Shown: positions 1-9,125, numbered from the stretch's first letter. The stretch is DNA of 64,000 nt from Mesobacillus campisalis (GCF_000986785.1 NZ_LAYY01000006.1:62001-126000); one strand, 5' to 3'. Program-made: numbers and translations. Notes: generated from the sequence alone by a model not told the origin.

Positions 1-441
1 CACAACTAGATTTTCATAGGTGGATTCATTTCGGTCATCAAAGAAAGGCCAGTAAAATTCAGCCGCATCGGAATAAACACTGACTCCATTTTCAATGGTA
101 TAGGCAAGCTCCACGGTGACATCTTCATCGGCTCCTTGCCGGTAAATCCGATAAAGGCCATCTTCCTCCACCGTCCGCAGGGCCTTCCCGTTTTCGGAGG
201 CTTGCAGGCCGGAAATTCTTGTTCCCTCCTTTGGCACAAGCTCCCGGGTGATGCCGTTAAAACTTCCGTCAAACAAATATGTATAGGTTTCCTTAACATG
301 AACATGGCCGTCCTCCTGTAAAAAGGCCTCCATTTCTGCATGGGGGATCGAGAAATCAAGTGCGAGACCTTGGAGCGGAGACAACAGAAAAAAGCAGAGG
401 GAAAATAGCAGCGTGGCAGTGAACTTATGGCGCTTTTCCAA
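1..441 (-). CDS. DUF2207 family membrane/secreted protein, N-terminal part only
   Basis: Partial gene that runs off the left edge; 147 codons are present. The start is TTG at 441 (minus strand), chosen because GGAAGGTG lies about seven bases upstream and the frame then opens directly into a signal peptide or anchor (LFSLCFFLLSPLQGLA). The mature part begins FSIPHAEMEAFLQEDG and continues HVHVKETYTYLFDGSFNGI, the typical beta-rich opening of DUF2207 proteins, which are predicted membrane proteins of unknown function with an extracytoplasmic N-terminal domain. The competing minus-strand frame that starts with ATG at 359 has no signal peptide and no ribosome site. The gene diverges from the polysaccharide operon. 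Family assignment is fairly sure; function is unknown. Confidence 0.8.
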   Translation of the reverse strand, partial: MEKRHKFTATLLFSLCFFLLSPLQGLALDFSIPHAEMEAFLQEDGHVHVKETYTYLFDGSFNGITRELVPKEGTRISGLQASENGKALRTVEEDGLYRIYRQGADEDVTVELAYTIENGVSVYSDAAEFYWPFFDDRNESTYENLVV

Positions 442-1041
442 TGGAAACACCTTCCTTTCTCTCTTGTATATACGTGGAAAGTGCTGGAAAAGTTTCACTT
501 TTAGTAGGTTTGATTGTTTTAAGACAGCGGACAGCGAGTATTGACCAGATAACTTAAAAACTTAAATGTTTATTTATTAACAAAATTAGAACCAAAGTAG
601 CAAGGAGAATATTGGAAATACTACCTAGATTTCTTAATAATTTATTTACAATAGGGAAATGAAGCCAACAGAAGTTATTATTCGTATTTTTAGAAGGGCC
701 TACTTTTCTCTGAGTATTTTCCGTTTATTACCAATTATGCAAGTCCAAGTAATCTGGAAACCAATTGTCCGGTTTAATCATTGGGACTTTTTAACAGGTA
801 AAAAATGCCGGTTTACATTTGGTTAATATTAACATCCTACTATATCCTCATCTACACCTTTTCCTCTTCCTATCCCAAAAAAGTAAATAATCCCAAATAC
901 ACTTTCGAAGGAATTTTAAATGCGTTTCAATTAAGGTATTCACCATGATTATCAAAAATTCTAATGTTTTTGACAAAAAAGAATATTGTTCTCGTTTTTT
1001 GTCTTATTACGCAAACAGACTAACTAGATATTGGAGGCATT
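442..1041. other. 600-bp AT-rich intergenic region upstream of the polysaccharide operon
   Basis: No open frame with a credible ribosome site was found between the divergent DUF2207 gene and epsA. The stretch is AT-rich and must hold the operon promoter. The only ordered element is the promoter-like and dyad sequence at 939-1003, listed separately. A 16-codon frame after AAGGAG near 600 was judged too short to call. Confidence 0.6.
939..1003 (+). promoter_or_regulatory. Candidate eps operon promoter with downstream dyad operator
   Basis: A weak sigma-A-like promoter can be read as TTCACC (939-944), a 17-bp spacer and TAATGT (962-967). Just downstream is a perfect inverted repeat with arms GACAAAAAA (972-980) and TTTTTTGTC (995-1003). 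Inside it sits a smaller near-palindrome AGAATATTGTTCT (one mismatched pair). Dyads at this place are typical repressor sites; in B. subtilis the eps promoter is repressed by SinR, whose half-site GTTCTYT resembles the GTTCTCG seen here. A TTGACA at 970-975 has no matching -10 at 17 bp. Both promoter and operator calls are inferences. Confidence 0.35.
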
Positions 1042-1791
1042 ATGGAAGAGACGATTAGTTTAAAAGAATTGTTGTCCACTTTAAAAAAGCGTTGGGCCCT
1101 CATCATAGCTATAGCAATAGCTGCGGTCACAATCAGCGGGGTAGTCAGTTATTTTTTCCTGACACCTATTTACCAGGCTTCGACTCAAATTCTCGTAAAT
1201 CAGGAAAAAAATGAACAGATGAATTACAGTACGACGGAGGTACAGACCAATCTGCAACTTATCAATACATATAATGTCATTATTAAAAGTCCAGCTATTC
1301 TTGATCTAGTAATCAATGAACTGAATTTAAACATGACAGCTCAGCAGTTAAGCGAAAGGATAGCAGTGGGCAGTGAAAAAGACTCCCAGGTTGTCAACCT
1401 GTCAGTGCAGAATGAAAGTGCCGAAACAGCCGCTCAAATTGCCAATACGACTGCATCCGTATTTCAACGGGAAATCAGTAATATCATGAATGTTAATAAT
1501 GTTAGCATCCTGGCGGAAGCTAGTGTCCTGGAAGGACAGGCACCGGTTAAGCCGACACCCATTTTGAATATCATGGTGGCTTTGGTTGTAGGATTAATGC
1601 TGGGTACAGGCCTTGCCTTCCTGCTCGACTACTTTGACAACACGGTTAAAAGCGAGCAGGATGCCGAAAAACTTCTTGAACTTCCGGTATTGGGAATCAT
1701 TTCAGTGATTGACGATTCGGAAATGGAGAAGATGAAGGCGAAGCGCACATCAAAAAATCTGAGGACGCGGGGTGAGACAGTTGGTTTTTAG
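1042..1791 (+). CDS. epsA: Wzz/CapA-type polysaccharide chain-length and BY-kinase modulator protein
   Basis: Membrane adaptor that activates the cytoplasmic tyrosine kinase encoded next and helps set polysaccharide chain length. The 249-residue protein begins MEETISLKELLSTLKKRW, has a transmembrane helix at about residues 19-38, an extracytoplasmic Wzz domain and a second helix at about 173-194, the normal Firmicute layout. The cytoplasmic tail is short. Start ATG follows TTGGAGG. It overlaps epsB by 20 bases, so the pair is translationally linked. First gene of the operon. Family call is secure; the eps name follows from gene order (epsA, epsB, EAR-like RNA, epsC). Confidence 0.93.
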   Translation: MEETISLKELLSTLKKRWALIIAIAIAAVTISGVVSYFFLTPIYQASTQILVNQEKNEQMNYSTTEVQTNLQLINTYNVIIKSPAILDLVINELNLNMTAQQLSERIAVGSEKDSQVVNLSVQNESAETAAQIANTTASVFQREISNIMNVNNVSILAEASVLEGQAPVKPTPILNIMVALVVGLMLGTGLAFLLDYFDNTVKSEQDAEKLLELPVLGIISVIDDSEMEKMKAKRTSKNLRTRGETVGF

Positions 1792-2479
1792 TTTCAGGAA
1801 GAAAGCGGCTCCTTCAAATAAAAGGAAACTTATTGCAGTCGAAGACGCAAAATCGCCCATTTCCGAGCAATACCGTACGATACGCACAAATATTCAATTT
1901 ACGGCAGTTGACGAATCGATAAAAACCATCATGATTTCCTCGGCTGGGCCCGGGGAAGGTAAATCAACCACAGCGGCCAATCTGGCCGTTACATTTGCAC
2001 AGCAGGAAAAGAGGGTCCTGCTTGTGGATGCCGACTTGCGGAAACCTACGGTTCATTACACATTCAACCTGGCGAATCATTATGGTCTTACCAGTATTTT
2101 GACGAACGGGAAAGCGCTGGATGAAGCAATCAGCCCAACTGGAATTGAAAATTTATCGGTCCTGACCAGCGGCCCGATTCCTCCAAACCCGGCAGAGCTT
2201 CTGGGGTCGAAAAAAATGAAGCAGCTCCTTCAACAGGTAAAAGAAGAGTTTGATGTAGTTATTTTTGATACCCCTCCGGCATTAGCGGTGACCGATGGAC
2301 AAATCCTCGCAAATAGCTGTGATGGAATTGTCCTTGTCCTGTACAGCGGGAAAACCGAAGTTGACCAGGTGACCAAGGCAAAGAATCTGCTAGCAGCTGC
2401 AAACGGAAGGATCCTGGGAGTTGTCCTGAACCATAAAAAAATACAAGGCAGCAACTATTACTACTATTATGGCAGCTAA
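1772..2479 (+). CDS. epsB: BY-type protein tyrosine kinase of the CpsD/CapB family
   Basis: Cytoplasmic bacterial tyrosine kinase that autophosphorylates its C-terminal tyrosines and works with the adjacent modulator to control polymer export. Visible motifs are Walker A GPGEGKS (residues 59-65), Walker A' LLVDADLRKP (VDAD at 85-88), Walker B VVIFDTPP (about 162-169) and a C-terminal cluster of five tyrosines (NYYYYYGS). The start GTG at 1772 lies within the end of epsA; the first conserved segment SEQYRTIRTNI is well inside. 235 residues is standard. Its partner phosphatase is the next gene. Confidence 0.94.
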   Translation: MRQLVFSFRKKAAPSNKRKLIAVEDAKSPISEQYRTIRTNIQFTAVDESIKTIMISSAGPGEGKSTTAANLAVTFAQQEKRVLLVDADLRKPTVHYTFNLANHYGLTSILTNGKALDEAISPTGIENLSVLTSGPIPPNPAELLGSKKMKQLLQQVKEEFDVVIFDTPPALAVTDGQILANSCDGIVLVLYSGKTEVDQVTKAKNLLAAANGRILGVVLNHKKIQGSNYYYYYGS

Positions 2480-2511
2480 ACAGTCTGATTTCAGGAAAGG
2501 AGCTTGGCCCA

Positions 2512-3276
2512 ATGATAGATATCCACAATCATATCTTATCAGGACTTGATGATGGGGCGGCAACAATGGAGGACAGCCTGTTAATGGCCCGACAGGCTGT
2601 GATGGAAGGCATACATACCATCGTTGCCACCCCTCACCATCAAAACAGCTCCTTTGAGAATCCAAAGGAAATCGTTATAAAAAAAGTGGAAGAGTTGAAT
2701 TCGAAGCTGAAGGAAGAGAACTTCCCGCTGGTCATTCTTCAAGGGCATGAAACGCGCATACATGGTGATTTCCTCGAGGAGTTCAATCAGGGGAACATCC
2801 TGGCATTAAACGGAACCCAATATGTGTTTATCGAGCTTCCGTCTGGCCATGTACCCAGATATACCTCCCGCTTCGTTTTTGAACTGCAGAATATGGGAGT
2901 CATTCCAATCATTGTCCATCCTGAACGGAATCAGGGGATCGTGGAACAACCCGATCTTCTTTACCAGCTTGTAAAAAAGGGAGCATTAGCCCAGCTTACA
3001 GCATCAAGCGTATGCGGGAAATTCGGAAAAAGCATCCTGAAGTTTTCCCATCAGCTGTTGGAGGCCAATCTAATCCATTTCATTGCTTCTGATGCCCATA
3101 ACATTTATAACCGGTCCTTCCATATGGAGGAAGCTTTCAGCATGCTAAGCTCCAGATACGGGAATGAAATGGCGGACATGATGAAAGAAAATGCTGAGCT
3201 CCTTGTCAGGGGCGACAATGTTTACAGGGACGAACCACAGAAGGTAAAAAAGAAAAAACTCCTCGGAATCTTTTAG
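2512..3276 (+). CDS. ywqE: PHP-type protein tyrosine phosphatase, CpsB/CapC/YwqE family
   Basis: Manganese-dependent phosphatase that removes phosphate from the BY-kinase tyrosine tail. The protein opens with the PHP metal motif MIDIHNHIL (H5 and H7), then LDDGA, and has later metal ligands in VATPHH and ASDAHN. Its length of 254 residues matches YwqE and CpsB. A ribosome site AGGAAAGGAG precedes ATG. It completes the three-gene regulatory module; B. subtilis eps lacks this gene but its ywqCDE operon has the same trio. The C-terminal KVKKKKLLGIF is basic. Confidence 0.93.
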   Translation: MIDIHNHILSGLDDGAATMEDSLLMARQAVMEGIHTIVATPHHQNSSFENPKEIVIKKVEELNSKLKEENFPLVILQGHETRIHGDFLEEFNQGNILALNGTQYVFIELPSGHVPRYTSRFVFELQNMGVIPIIVHPERNQGIVEQPDLLYQLVKKGALAQLTASSVCGKFGKSILKFSHQLLEANLIHFIASDAHNIYNRSFHMEEAFSMLSSRYGNEMADMMKENAELLVRGDNVYRDEPQKVKKKKLLGIF

Positions 3277-3349
3277 AGGCTGAGCTTTCATATTACTAAT
3301 CCCGAGTTAACCTATGAATTTAATAATAATTGTTATTCCGGAGATGTCT

Positions 3350-3475
3350 CTTATCCGTTATCAACGGAGGCACTCGGTCATGCTGTGGGCTGCAATAGCG
3401 GCCTTAGACACAAGTTGTCGAGGGTGTGATGTGAGGATGGGTTGGATGCCCGCTTTTATAAATATTTAATGAAAG
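3350..3475 (+). ncRNA. Candidate EAR (epsC) processive antitermination RNA element
   Basis: The untranslated stretch between the kinase/phosphatase module and epsC is where B. subtilis carries the EAR element, an RNA inside the eps transcript that lets polymerase read through downstream terminators. Local helices are clear: CCGTT-ATC-AACGG (3355-3367) and GGCTGC-AATA-GCGGCC around 3388-3403, followed by a GACA/TGTC hairpin near 3407-3420 and a G-rich 3' part. The segment contains no good open frame. An internal terminator at 16.2 kb in the same operon gives it something to act on. I recognise it by position and structure; I could not run the Rfam epsC model, and the edges are approximate. Confidence 0.6.
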
Positions 3476-3563
3476 AACTCATGGGGGGTGAGTATTTTCA
3501 TTAGCTATTTATAAATGGCTATTAAGACCTGTCGAACCACTAACCTGGAAAAGGAGGATATTG

Positions 3564-5384
3564 ATGAGCTACCGAAAAAGGCTGCTGCTGCTTGCAGGGG
3601 TGGATTCCCTTCTCGTTTTTATTGCATTTGTTTTTAGTTATATGCAGTTGCAGCCGCTGATTGGGACAGCAAGTTACGAAGATTTTTTCCTCATTCTCTG
3701 TATCTTGCTTGTTTGCTATCACATTTTTGCATTCTGCTTCCACCTTTACCAAAACTCTTTGGAATACGCTAGCGTGAAGGAACTAAAAGCGATTTTCCAA
3801 GCCGTCACCCTCTCCATTCTGGCTGCGGGTACGATACAGCAAATAGCGGGATGGAACTTTTATGGACGGTCCCTGCTGGGAACATGGATGGCAATGATCC
3901 TGTTCATCGGAGGATTACGCTTTTCATGGCGGCTGTATCTTGAATACTGCCTGAAGCCAAAACTCGATATGAAGAAAGTCCTGGTGGTCGGGGCTGGACA
4001 AGCTGGAACTCTCGTGGCAAGGCAGCTTTTGAATAATCCGGATTTGCGTTTGAAGCCGGCCGTTTTTATCGATGACGACCCTGGCAAATACAAACTTCAC
4101 ATTTTGGGAGTACCTGTGGCGGGAACCACTGCGGACATTGTAAGAGCAGTTGAGGAACACCAGATTGATCAGATTGTCATTGCCATACCATCATTGAAAA
4201 AAAATGAAATGAACCGGATTTATGCTGAATGTTCAAAGACAAAGATAAAGACACAAATTTTGCCAAAGATTGAAGACGTCATGCTTGGCAAAGTGTCCGT
4301 CAACCAATTTAGGGATGTAGGTGTTGAGGATTTACTGGGGCGTGAGCCGGTTCAGCTTGATATCAGTGGCATTTCGGAGACCCTATCAGCCAAAACAGTG
4401 ATGGTGACAGGAGCTGGCGGGTCCATTGGCTCGGAAATTTGCAGGCAGGTCTGCAAATTTTCGCCGCTAAAAATTGTTCTTCTTGGCCATGGGGAAAACA
4501 GCATTTATCAAATTGATATGGAGCTGCGCAGCCAGTACGGCGACAAAATTGAGATTGTGCCAGTTATCGGCGATATTCAGGACCGCGACCGGATGCTCGA
4601 AGTGATGGAAGAGCATGGACCAAACGTTGTCTACCACGCAGCTGCCCATAAACATGTTCCTCTAATGGAATACAATCCGCGCGAAGCTGTGAAGAACAAT
4701 GTTCTGGGTACAAGAAATGTAGCCGAAGCCGCTGATATGTTCGGGGTTGGAACGTTTGTCCTGGTTTCCTCCGATAAAGCGGTAAACCCTACAAATGTCA
4801 TGGGGGCCACCAAACGGATTGCAGAAATGGTCATCCAGCGAATGGCAGAGGAAAGCCGAACAAAATTCGTTGCTGTCCGATTCGGAAATGTTCTCGGCAG
4901 CAGAGGAAGTGTCATTCCTTTGTTTAAAAAACAAATTAAAGCAGGGGGCCCAGTCACGGTTACACACCCTGACATGACCCGCTATTTCATGACGATACCT
5001 GAAGCATCGCGGCTGGTGATACAAGCAGGTTCACTCGCAAAAGGCGGTGAAGTATTTGTTCTGGACATGGGGGAACCGGTAAAGATTGTTGACCTGGCAA
5101 AAAACCTGATTGAACTGTCGGGCTTTTCGCTTGAAGAAATAGGATTGAAGTATACCGGAATCCGGCCGGGTGAAAAGATGTTCGAAGAGCTGCTAAATGA
5201 AAATGAAGTCAATGATGTTCCAGTTTACCCGAAAATTCTGGTTGGAAAATCTTCACTAAGCAATTATGACATGGTGTCTTATCTCATGAATAATTTGCAT
5301 TCCCTCAATGAATCCGAATTGAAAAAATATGTCATATCCATGGTGAACAACAAAGCAAAGCAATTATCCGCCGTTGGCAAGTAG
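3564..5384 (+). CDS. epsC: Membrane UDP-GlcNAc 4,6-dehydratase, EpsC/PglF/FlaA1 family
   Basis: Converts UDP-GlcNAc to the 4-keto-6-deoxy sugar, first step to UDP-diacetylbacillosamine. The 606-residue protein has four N-terminal transmembrane helices (about 8-125), a first Rossmann-like domain (VLVVGAGQAGTL about 139-150) and a C-terminal short-chain dehydratase domain with GAGGSIG (283-289), SSDKAVNPTNVMGATKR in which Met replaces the usual catalytic Tyr, as in WbpM and PglF, and a late GIRPGEKMFEEL. I choose ATG at 3564 over the TTG three bases earlier, because AAGGAGG (3551-3557) is then six bases away. Works with EpsN, EpsM and EpsL equivalents at the 3' end of the operon. Confidence 0.92.
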   Translation: MSYRKRLLLLAGVDSLLVFIAFVFSYMQLQPLIGTASYEDFFLILCILLVCYHIFAFCFHLYQNSLEYASVKELKAIFQAVTLSILAAGTIQQIAGWNFYGRSLLGTWMAMILFIGGLRFSWRLYLEYCLKPKLDMKKVLVVGAGQAGTLVARQLLNNPDLRLKPAVFIDDDPGKYKLHILGVPVAGTTADIVRAVEEHQIDQIVIAIPSLKKNEMNRIYAECSKTKIKTQILPKIEDVMLGKVSVNQFRDVGVEDLLGREPVQLDISGISETLSAKTVMVTGAGGSIGSEICRQVCKFSPLKIVLLGHGENSIYQIDMELRSQYGDKIEIVPVIGDIQDRDRMLEVMEEHGPNVVYHAAAHKHVPLMEYNPREAVKNNVLGTRNVAEAADMFGVGTFVLVSSDKAVNPTNVMGATKRIAEMVIQRMAEESRTKFVAVRFGNVLGSRGSVIPLFKKQIKAGGPVTVTHPDMTRYFMTIPEASRLVIQAGSLAKGGEVFVLDMGEPVKIVDLAKNLIELSGFSLEEIGLKYTGIRPGEKMFEELLNENEVNDVPVYPKILVGKSSLSNYDMVSYLMNNLHSLNESELKKYVISMVNNKAKQLSAVGK

Positions 5385-5436
5385 AGGCACAATGCAGGCC
5401 ATATAAACATCATTTATTTAAGGAGGCAACATCCAT

Positions 5437-6465
5437 ATGAAATTTGCAATTATAGGCTGCGGATTTATTGCGAAGAAGCATGCCACTGCGATCAAACAGA
5501 TTCCGGACGCTGAACTTGTCGCAGTATGCGATAAGGTAGAATCGGCCATGACTCCCTATACAGAGGAATATGGTGTCAATACTTACACGGATATGGGCAT
5601 GATGCTCGAAAATGAAACAATTGACGCCGTATGCATCTGCACACCAAGCGGGTTTCATGCTCCTGTGGCGGAAGCCGTGGCGAAAGCGAAAAAGCACATC
5701 GTTCTTGAAAAACCAATCGCCATGACGATTGAAGAGACCGACCGGATCATAAGGGCGGCCAAAGACAATAGCGTGAAGCTGACAGTTGTCCATCCAAACC
5801 GTTTTCGGCCAGTCGTCATGGAACTGAAAAAACTATTGGATGAAGGAATGCTTGGGAAAATCAGCCATGCCAGCGCCAAGGTCAACTGGAACAGGAACCA
5901 GGAGTATTACGACCAGGCGGCTTGGCGGGGGACGAAACAATACGATGGCGGAGTGCTGATGAACCAGGCAATACATAATCTCGATCTGCTGCTTTGGTTC
6001 ATGGGGCAGCCGGAACAGATCTTCAGCATGGAAGCAACGAGGCTGCGGAACATTGAAGCGGAAGACGTATCCGCCGGGGTAATCCGTTTTGAGTCAGGAG
6101 CCCTTGGTACGGTGGAAGCTTCGACCACGGTCTATCCTCGTAACTTTGAAGAATCGATCACGATTTTTGGTGAAAAGGGGACCGTGAAAATTGGCGGCAC
6201 GAACGCCCTATACTTTGAGTATATCGATATTCGCGACCTGCCCGAAGCAGAGACAGAAGCGATAACGGAAAAAGTGAAATCGGAACCTTGGGGAATTCCA
6301 GGGCATCAGCAAATCATCCATGATCTCATCAAGGCTGTGAATGAGGACAGGGAACCTTTGGTAACCGGGGAGGACGGGAAAAAGGCACTTGAACTGGTAC
6401 TGGCTTTTTACCAATCTGCTGCAACTAATCAGCCAATTAACATGCGAAGAGGAGTGTTAGTATGA
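5437..6465 (+). CDS. Gfo/Idh/MocA oxidoreductase, probable UDP-GlcNAcA 3-dehydrogenase (WbpB/WlbA type)
   Basis: NAD-dependent oxidation of C3 of UDP-N-acetylglucosaminuronic acid is the likely role. The N-terminal Rossmann fold shows IIGCGFIAKKHATAI (residues 4-18), the family lysine motif LEKPIA lies near residue 90, and the C-terminal alpha/beta domain includes NQAIHNLDLLLW. Length 342 is usual. It overlaps the UDP-sugar 6-dehydrogenase by four bases (ATGA), the pairing expected for WbpA and WbpB, which act in consecutive steps. WbpE, WbpD and WbpI equivalents are in the same operon. The exact substrate is inferred from that set. Confidence 0.82.
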   Translation: MKFAIIGCGFIAKKHATAIKQIPDAELVAVCDKVESAMTPYTEEYGVNTYTDMGMMLENETIDAVCICTPSGFHAPVAEAVAKAKKHIVLEKPIAMTIEETDRIIRAAKDNSVKLTVVHPNRFRPVVMELKKLLDEGMLGKISHASAKVNWNRNQEYYDQAAWRGTKQYDGGVLMNQAIHNLDLLLWFMGQPEQIFSMEATRLRNIEAEDVSAGVIRFESGALGTVEASTTVYPRNFEESITIFGEKGTVKIGGTNALYFEYIDIRDLPEAETEAITEKVKSEPWGIPGHQQIIHDLIKAVNEDREPLVTGEDGKKALELVLAFYQSAATNQPINMRRGVLV

Positions 6466-7790
6466 TCACTCAAGTAAAAGGAAACAGACTGGCGGATGAA
6501 TTAATAGGCAAGCTCAATCAAAAAACAGCGACCATCGGCGTTGTAGGTCTCGGCTATGTCGGGCTTCCGCTCGCAGTCGAAAAGGCGAAAGCAGGATACA
6601 ACGTCATTGGTTTTGATATCCAGGAAGAAAAAGTGGAAGCCGTCAACAAAGGGGAGAACTATATCGGCGATGTCATACCTGCTGATCTGGAGTCTCTTGT
6701 CATGGATGGAAAGCTGACCGCAACTTCGGATTATCATTTTATACATGATGTGGACGCCCTGGCAATCTGCGTTCCTACCCCTCTGGATATTTACAAACAG
6801 CCCAACATGACCTATGTGGAAAGCTCTGCAAGGGCCATCGCCTCCCATATTAAAAAAGGGACATTGATCGTACTGGAAAGCACCACCTATCCAGGCACAA
6901 CCGAAGAGCTGATCAGGCCAATCATTGAAGAAAAGGGCCTAGTTTGCGGAGAGGACTTCTTCCTCGCTTATTCGCCTGAACGAGTCGATCCAGGCAATAA
7001 AGTGTTCAACACAAAAAATACACCGAAAGTCGTCGGAGGGGTAACACCTACTTGCACAAAAGTGGCGGCAACGATGTACCGTTCTGTGCTGGAAGGGGAT
7101 GTCCATGAAGTTTCCAGCCCGGCGGTGGCGGAGATGGAAAAAATCCTTGAAAATACCTTCCGCAATATCAATATTGCATTGGCGAATGAAATGGCCATTC
7201 TTTGCAATAAAATGGGGCTTGATGTCTGGGAAGTCATTGACGCAGCCGCTACCAAACCGTACGGGTTCATGCCTTTTTATCCGGGGCCAGGGCTTGGCGG
7301 CCATTGCATCCCTATTGACCCTTGGTATCTTACCTGGAAAGCACGTGAATACAATTACCATACCCGCCTGATTGAAACTGCCGGCGAAATTAACGACAGC
7401 ATGCCGGACTTTGTCGTCCAGCGCTGCATGGAGATCCTGAATGAGCAGGGCAAGGCAATCAAGGGGGCAAAAATTCTCGTTTTGGGGGTTGCCTATAAAA
7501 AGGATATTGATGATTACCGCGAATCTCCAGTTCTTCCTATTTTGGAGAGGCTGACTAGGGCTGGTGCTGAGTGGACAGTTGTTGACCCGCATGTGAAAGA
7601 GTTTCGGATGAACGCAGAGATGTATCAAACAGCAGAGCTTGAACCAACTGATATAGAAGAAGCAGATTTAGTATTGTTAACAACAAACCACAGTGTTTTT
7701 GATTATGGGTTGATTGAAAACCTTTCGAGGTTAATTCTCGATACAAGAAATGTATATGAAAAAACATCTGATAAGCATTATAAACTTTAA
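6462..7790 (+). CDS. UDP-N-acetylglucosamine 6-dehydrogenase family enzyme (WbpA/WecC type)
   Basis: Oxidises C6 of a UDP-N-acetylhexosamine to the uronic acid with two NAD+. The protein shows GVVGLGYVGLPLAVEKA near residue 27, an SPERVDPG segment, and the catalytic cysteine in GLGGHCIPIDPWYL (about residues 284-297). It is 442 residues long, standard for the family, and followed by a central helix and a C-terminal Rossmann domain (ILVLGVAYKKD). WecC (UDP-ManNAc) and WbpA (UDP-GlcNAc) enzymes look alike; the neighbouring WbpB, WbpE, WbpD and WbpI homologues favour WbpA. Start ATG overlaps the previous stop. Confidence 0.88.
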   Translation: MITQVKGNRLADELIGKLNQKTATIGVVGLGYVGLPLAVEKAKAGYNVIGFDIQEEKVEAVNKGENYIGDVIPADLESLVMDGKLTATSDYHFIHDVDALAICVPTPLDIYKQPNMTYVESSARAIASHIKKGTLIVLESTTYPGTTEELIRPIIEEKGLVCGEDFFLAYSPERVDPGNKVFNTKNTPKVVGGVTPTCTKVAATMYRSVLEGDVHEVSSPAVAEMEKILENTFRNINIALANEMAILCNKMGLDVWEVIDAAATKPYGFMPFYPGPGLGGHCIPIDPWYLTWKAREYNYHTRLIETAGEINDSMPDFVVQRCMEILNEQGKAIKGAKILVLGVAYKKDIDDYRESPVLPILERLTRAGAEWTVVDPHVKEFRMNAEMYQTAELEPTDIEEADLVLLTTNHSVFDYGLIENLSRLILDTRNVYEKTSDKHYKL

Positions 7791-7850
7791 CTAGTGGAAA
7801 GGGACTCTAATCCTTTCACTACATAATTGAAAAAATACAGGAGCAATCAT

Positions 7851-9125
7851 ATGAAATTGGGGATCATTGGTTCTTACGGAGGCTCAAGTATTGGTGACGA
7901 AGCCATTCTAAAGGGGCTTATCGAAACGTTGGAGGCATCAGCACTGGAGATTAATAAGGTCGTTATCTTTTCAACAAATAGTCTGATCACAAAAACAGCA
8001 ATAGGAAAGTTGGATTACCGCTTCGAAATTGCCTTTAAAGATTTGACCATCTCCCGAGCTGGTAATCTGGAGAATAGCACAAGAAGCAAGTTAACTGTAA
8101 AAAGGAATATCATTAAGTTCTTAAAACAGTATCAATCTTTTTTTCCGTTAGAGAAACTCTACCGAAAGATTACCAAAAAGCCTTACATTATGAATGATGT
8201 GATTTCTGGTGAAAACCTTGATGCCTTGCTGTTCGGGGGAGGGAATCTCCTGATGGATTTGTATCCTAAATGGCCGTATATAGTGGAGGAGATATTGGAG
8301 CAGGCAGATAAGAACAGAACAAAAGTTTACTTTATTGGTATGGGGGCTGGTCCGATTCGTACTCCCTTCGGAAAGAGGCTGTTTAAAAAGGTTGTAAATA
8401 AGTACTATGTCAGTACGCGCGACCAGGAGTCAGCGGAATATTTACGCAAGCAGCTGAAGGTTGAAAAAAGCATTAAAGTAGGGACCGATTTAGCTTTTGG
8501 ATTAGGAACCCACAGCGATTCCAATATACGAAAAAATGGTTTAGGGATTACAGTTGTCCCATATTATGCAGATTTTTATTGGCCTAAAAGCGATCTGGAA
8601 AAGTATCAAAATTATTGCCTCAATATGGCCAGGATTCTTGATGCAGTTTTGGAAGAACTTCCTGAGAAGGTTGAATTCTTTGCTACAAATTACCCATTTG
8701 ATTTGAAAGTGGCCTTGGAAATTAAAAACTTAATGAAACATGGCAGGAAAATTCTTGTCAATCAAGAAAAAATGGATGTGGATACATTACTGGAGTACCT
8801 GGGGAAAAAGAAATTTATTTTAGGTACAAGACTGCATTCGCTTATTTTGTCATCATGCCGGGGCACCGATTTTTTTGGTGTGAGCTACCAGCCAAAAGTA
8901 AGGTACTTTCTAAACAGATTAGGGAAGGGACATGATTGTTTTAACATTACAGAGCTGGAACAAGAATTGCCCGCTGTGGAAATAGAGAGACTTTCCTCAA
9001 GAATAAAGGAATCATGCCAGAACCGGGATGACGGTAAAATCACCACTTATAGTACAGACCAGAAGAACGGTTTAATAAAAGAATTAGAGCAGGCATTAGC
9101 AATAAGGGTCGCTCATGCAAGGTAA
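7851..9125 (+). CDS. Polysaccharide pyruvyl transferase family protein
   Basis: Probably adds a pyruvate ketal from phosphoenolpyruvate to a sugar of the repeat unit, giving the polymer extra negative charge. The protein opens MKLGIIGSYGGSSIGDEAIL, contains LLFGGGNLLMDLYPKWP and the C-terminal GTRLHSLILSSCRGTDFFG, both hallmark regions of the CsaB/WcaK/EpsI group. ATG at 7851 is chosen because AGGAG (7839-7843) is eight bases upstream; an in-frame TTG at 7827 has no site. 424 residues is slightly long. A hairpin without a U-run (7793-7820) precedes it. The acceptor sugar cannot be told. Confidence 0.87.
   Translation: MKLGIIGSYGGSSIGDEAILKGLIETLEASALEINKVVIFSTNSLITKTAIGKLDYRFEIAFKDLTISRAGNLENSTRSKLTVKRNIIKFLKQYQSFFPLEKLYRKITKKPYIMNDVISGENLDALLFGGGNLLMDLYPKWPYIVEEILEQADKNRTKVYFIGMGAGPIRTPFGKRLFKKVVNKYYVSTRDQESAEYLRKQLKVEKSIKVGTDLAFGLGTHSDSNIRKNGLGITVVPYYADFYWPKSDLEKYQNYCLNMARILDAVLEELPEKVEFFATNYPFDLKVALEIKNLMKHGRKILVNQEKMDVDTLLEYLGKKKFILGTRLHSLILSSCRGTDFFGVSYQPKVRYFLNRLGKGHDCFNITELEQELPAVEIERLSSRIKESCQNRDDGKITTYSTDQKNGLIKELEQALAIRVAHAR

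Noticed and set aside
970-975. TTGACA as -35 of the eps promoter
   Set aside because: No -10-like hexamer occurs 16-18 bp downstream; the sequence is better explained as part of the dyad arm.
6939-7628. Open frame of 229 codons on the minus strand
   Set aside because: It lies fully inside the UDP-sugar dehydrogenase gene, has no ribosome site and an unnatural composition; it is a codon-bias shadow.
7793-7820. Hairpin after the UDP-sugar 6-dehydrogenase gene as a second internal terminator
   Set aside because: The stem has a bulge and no T-run follows; at most it is a processing or stability element.
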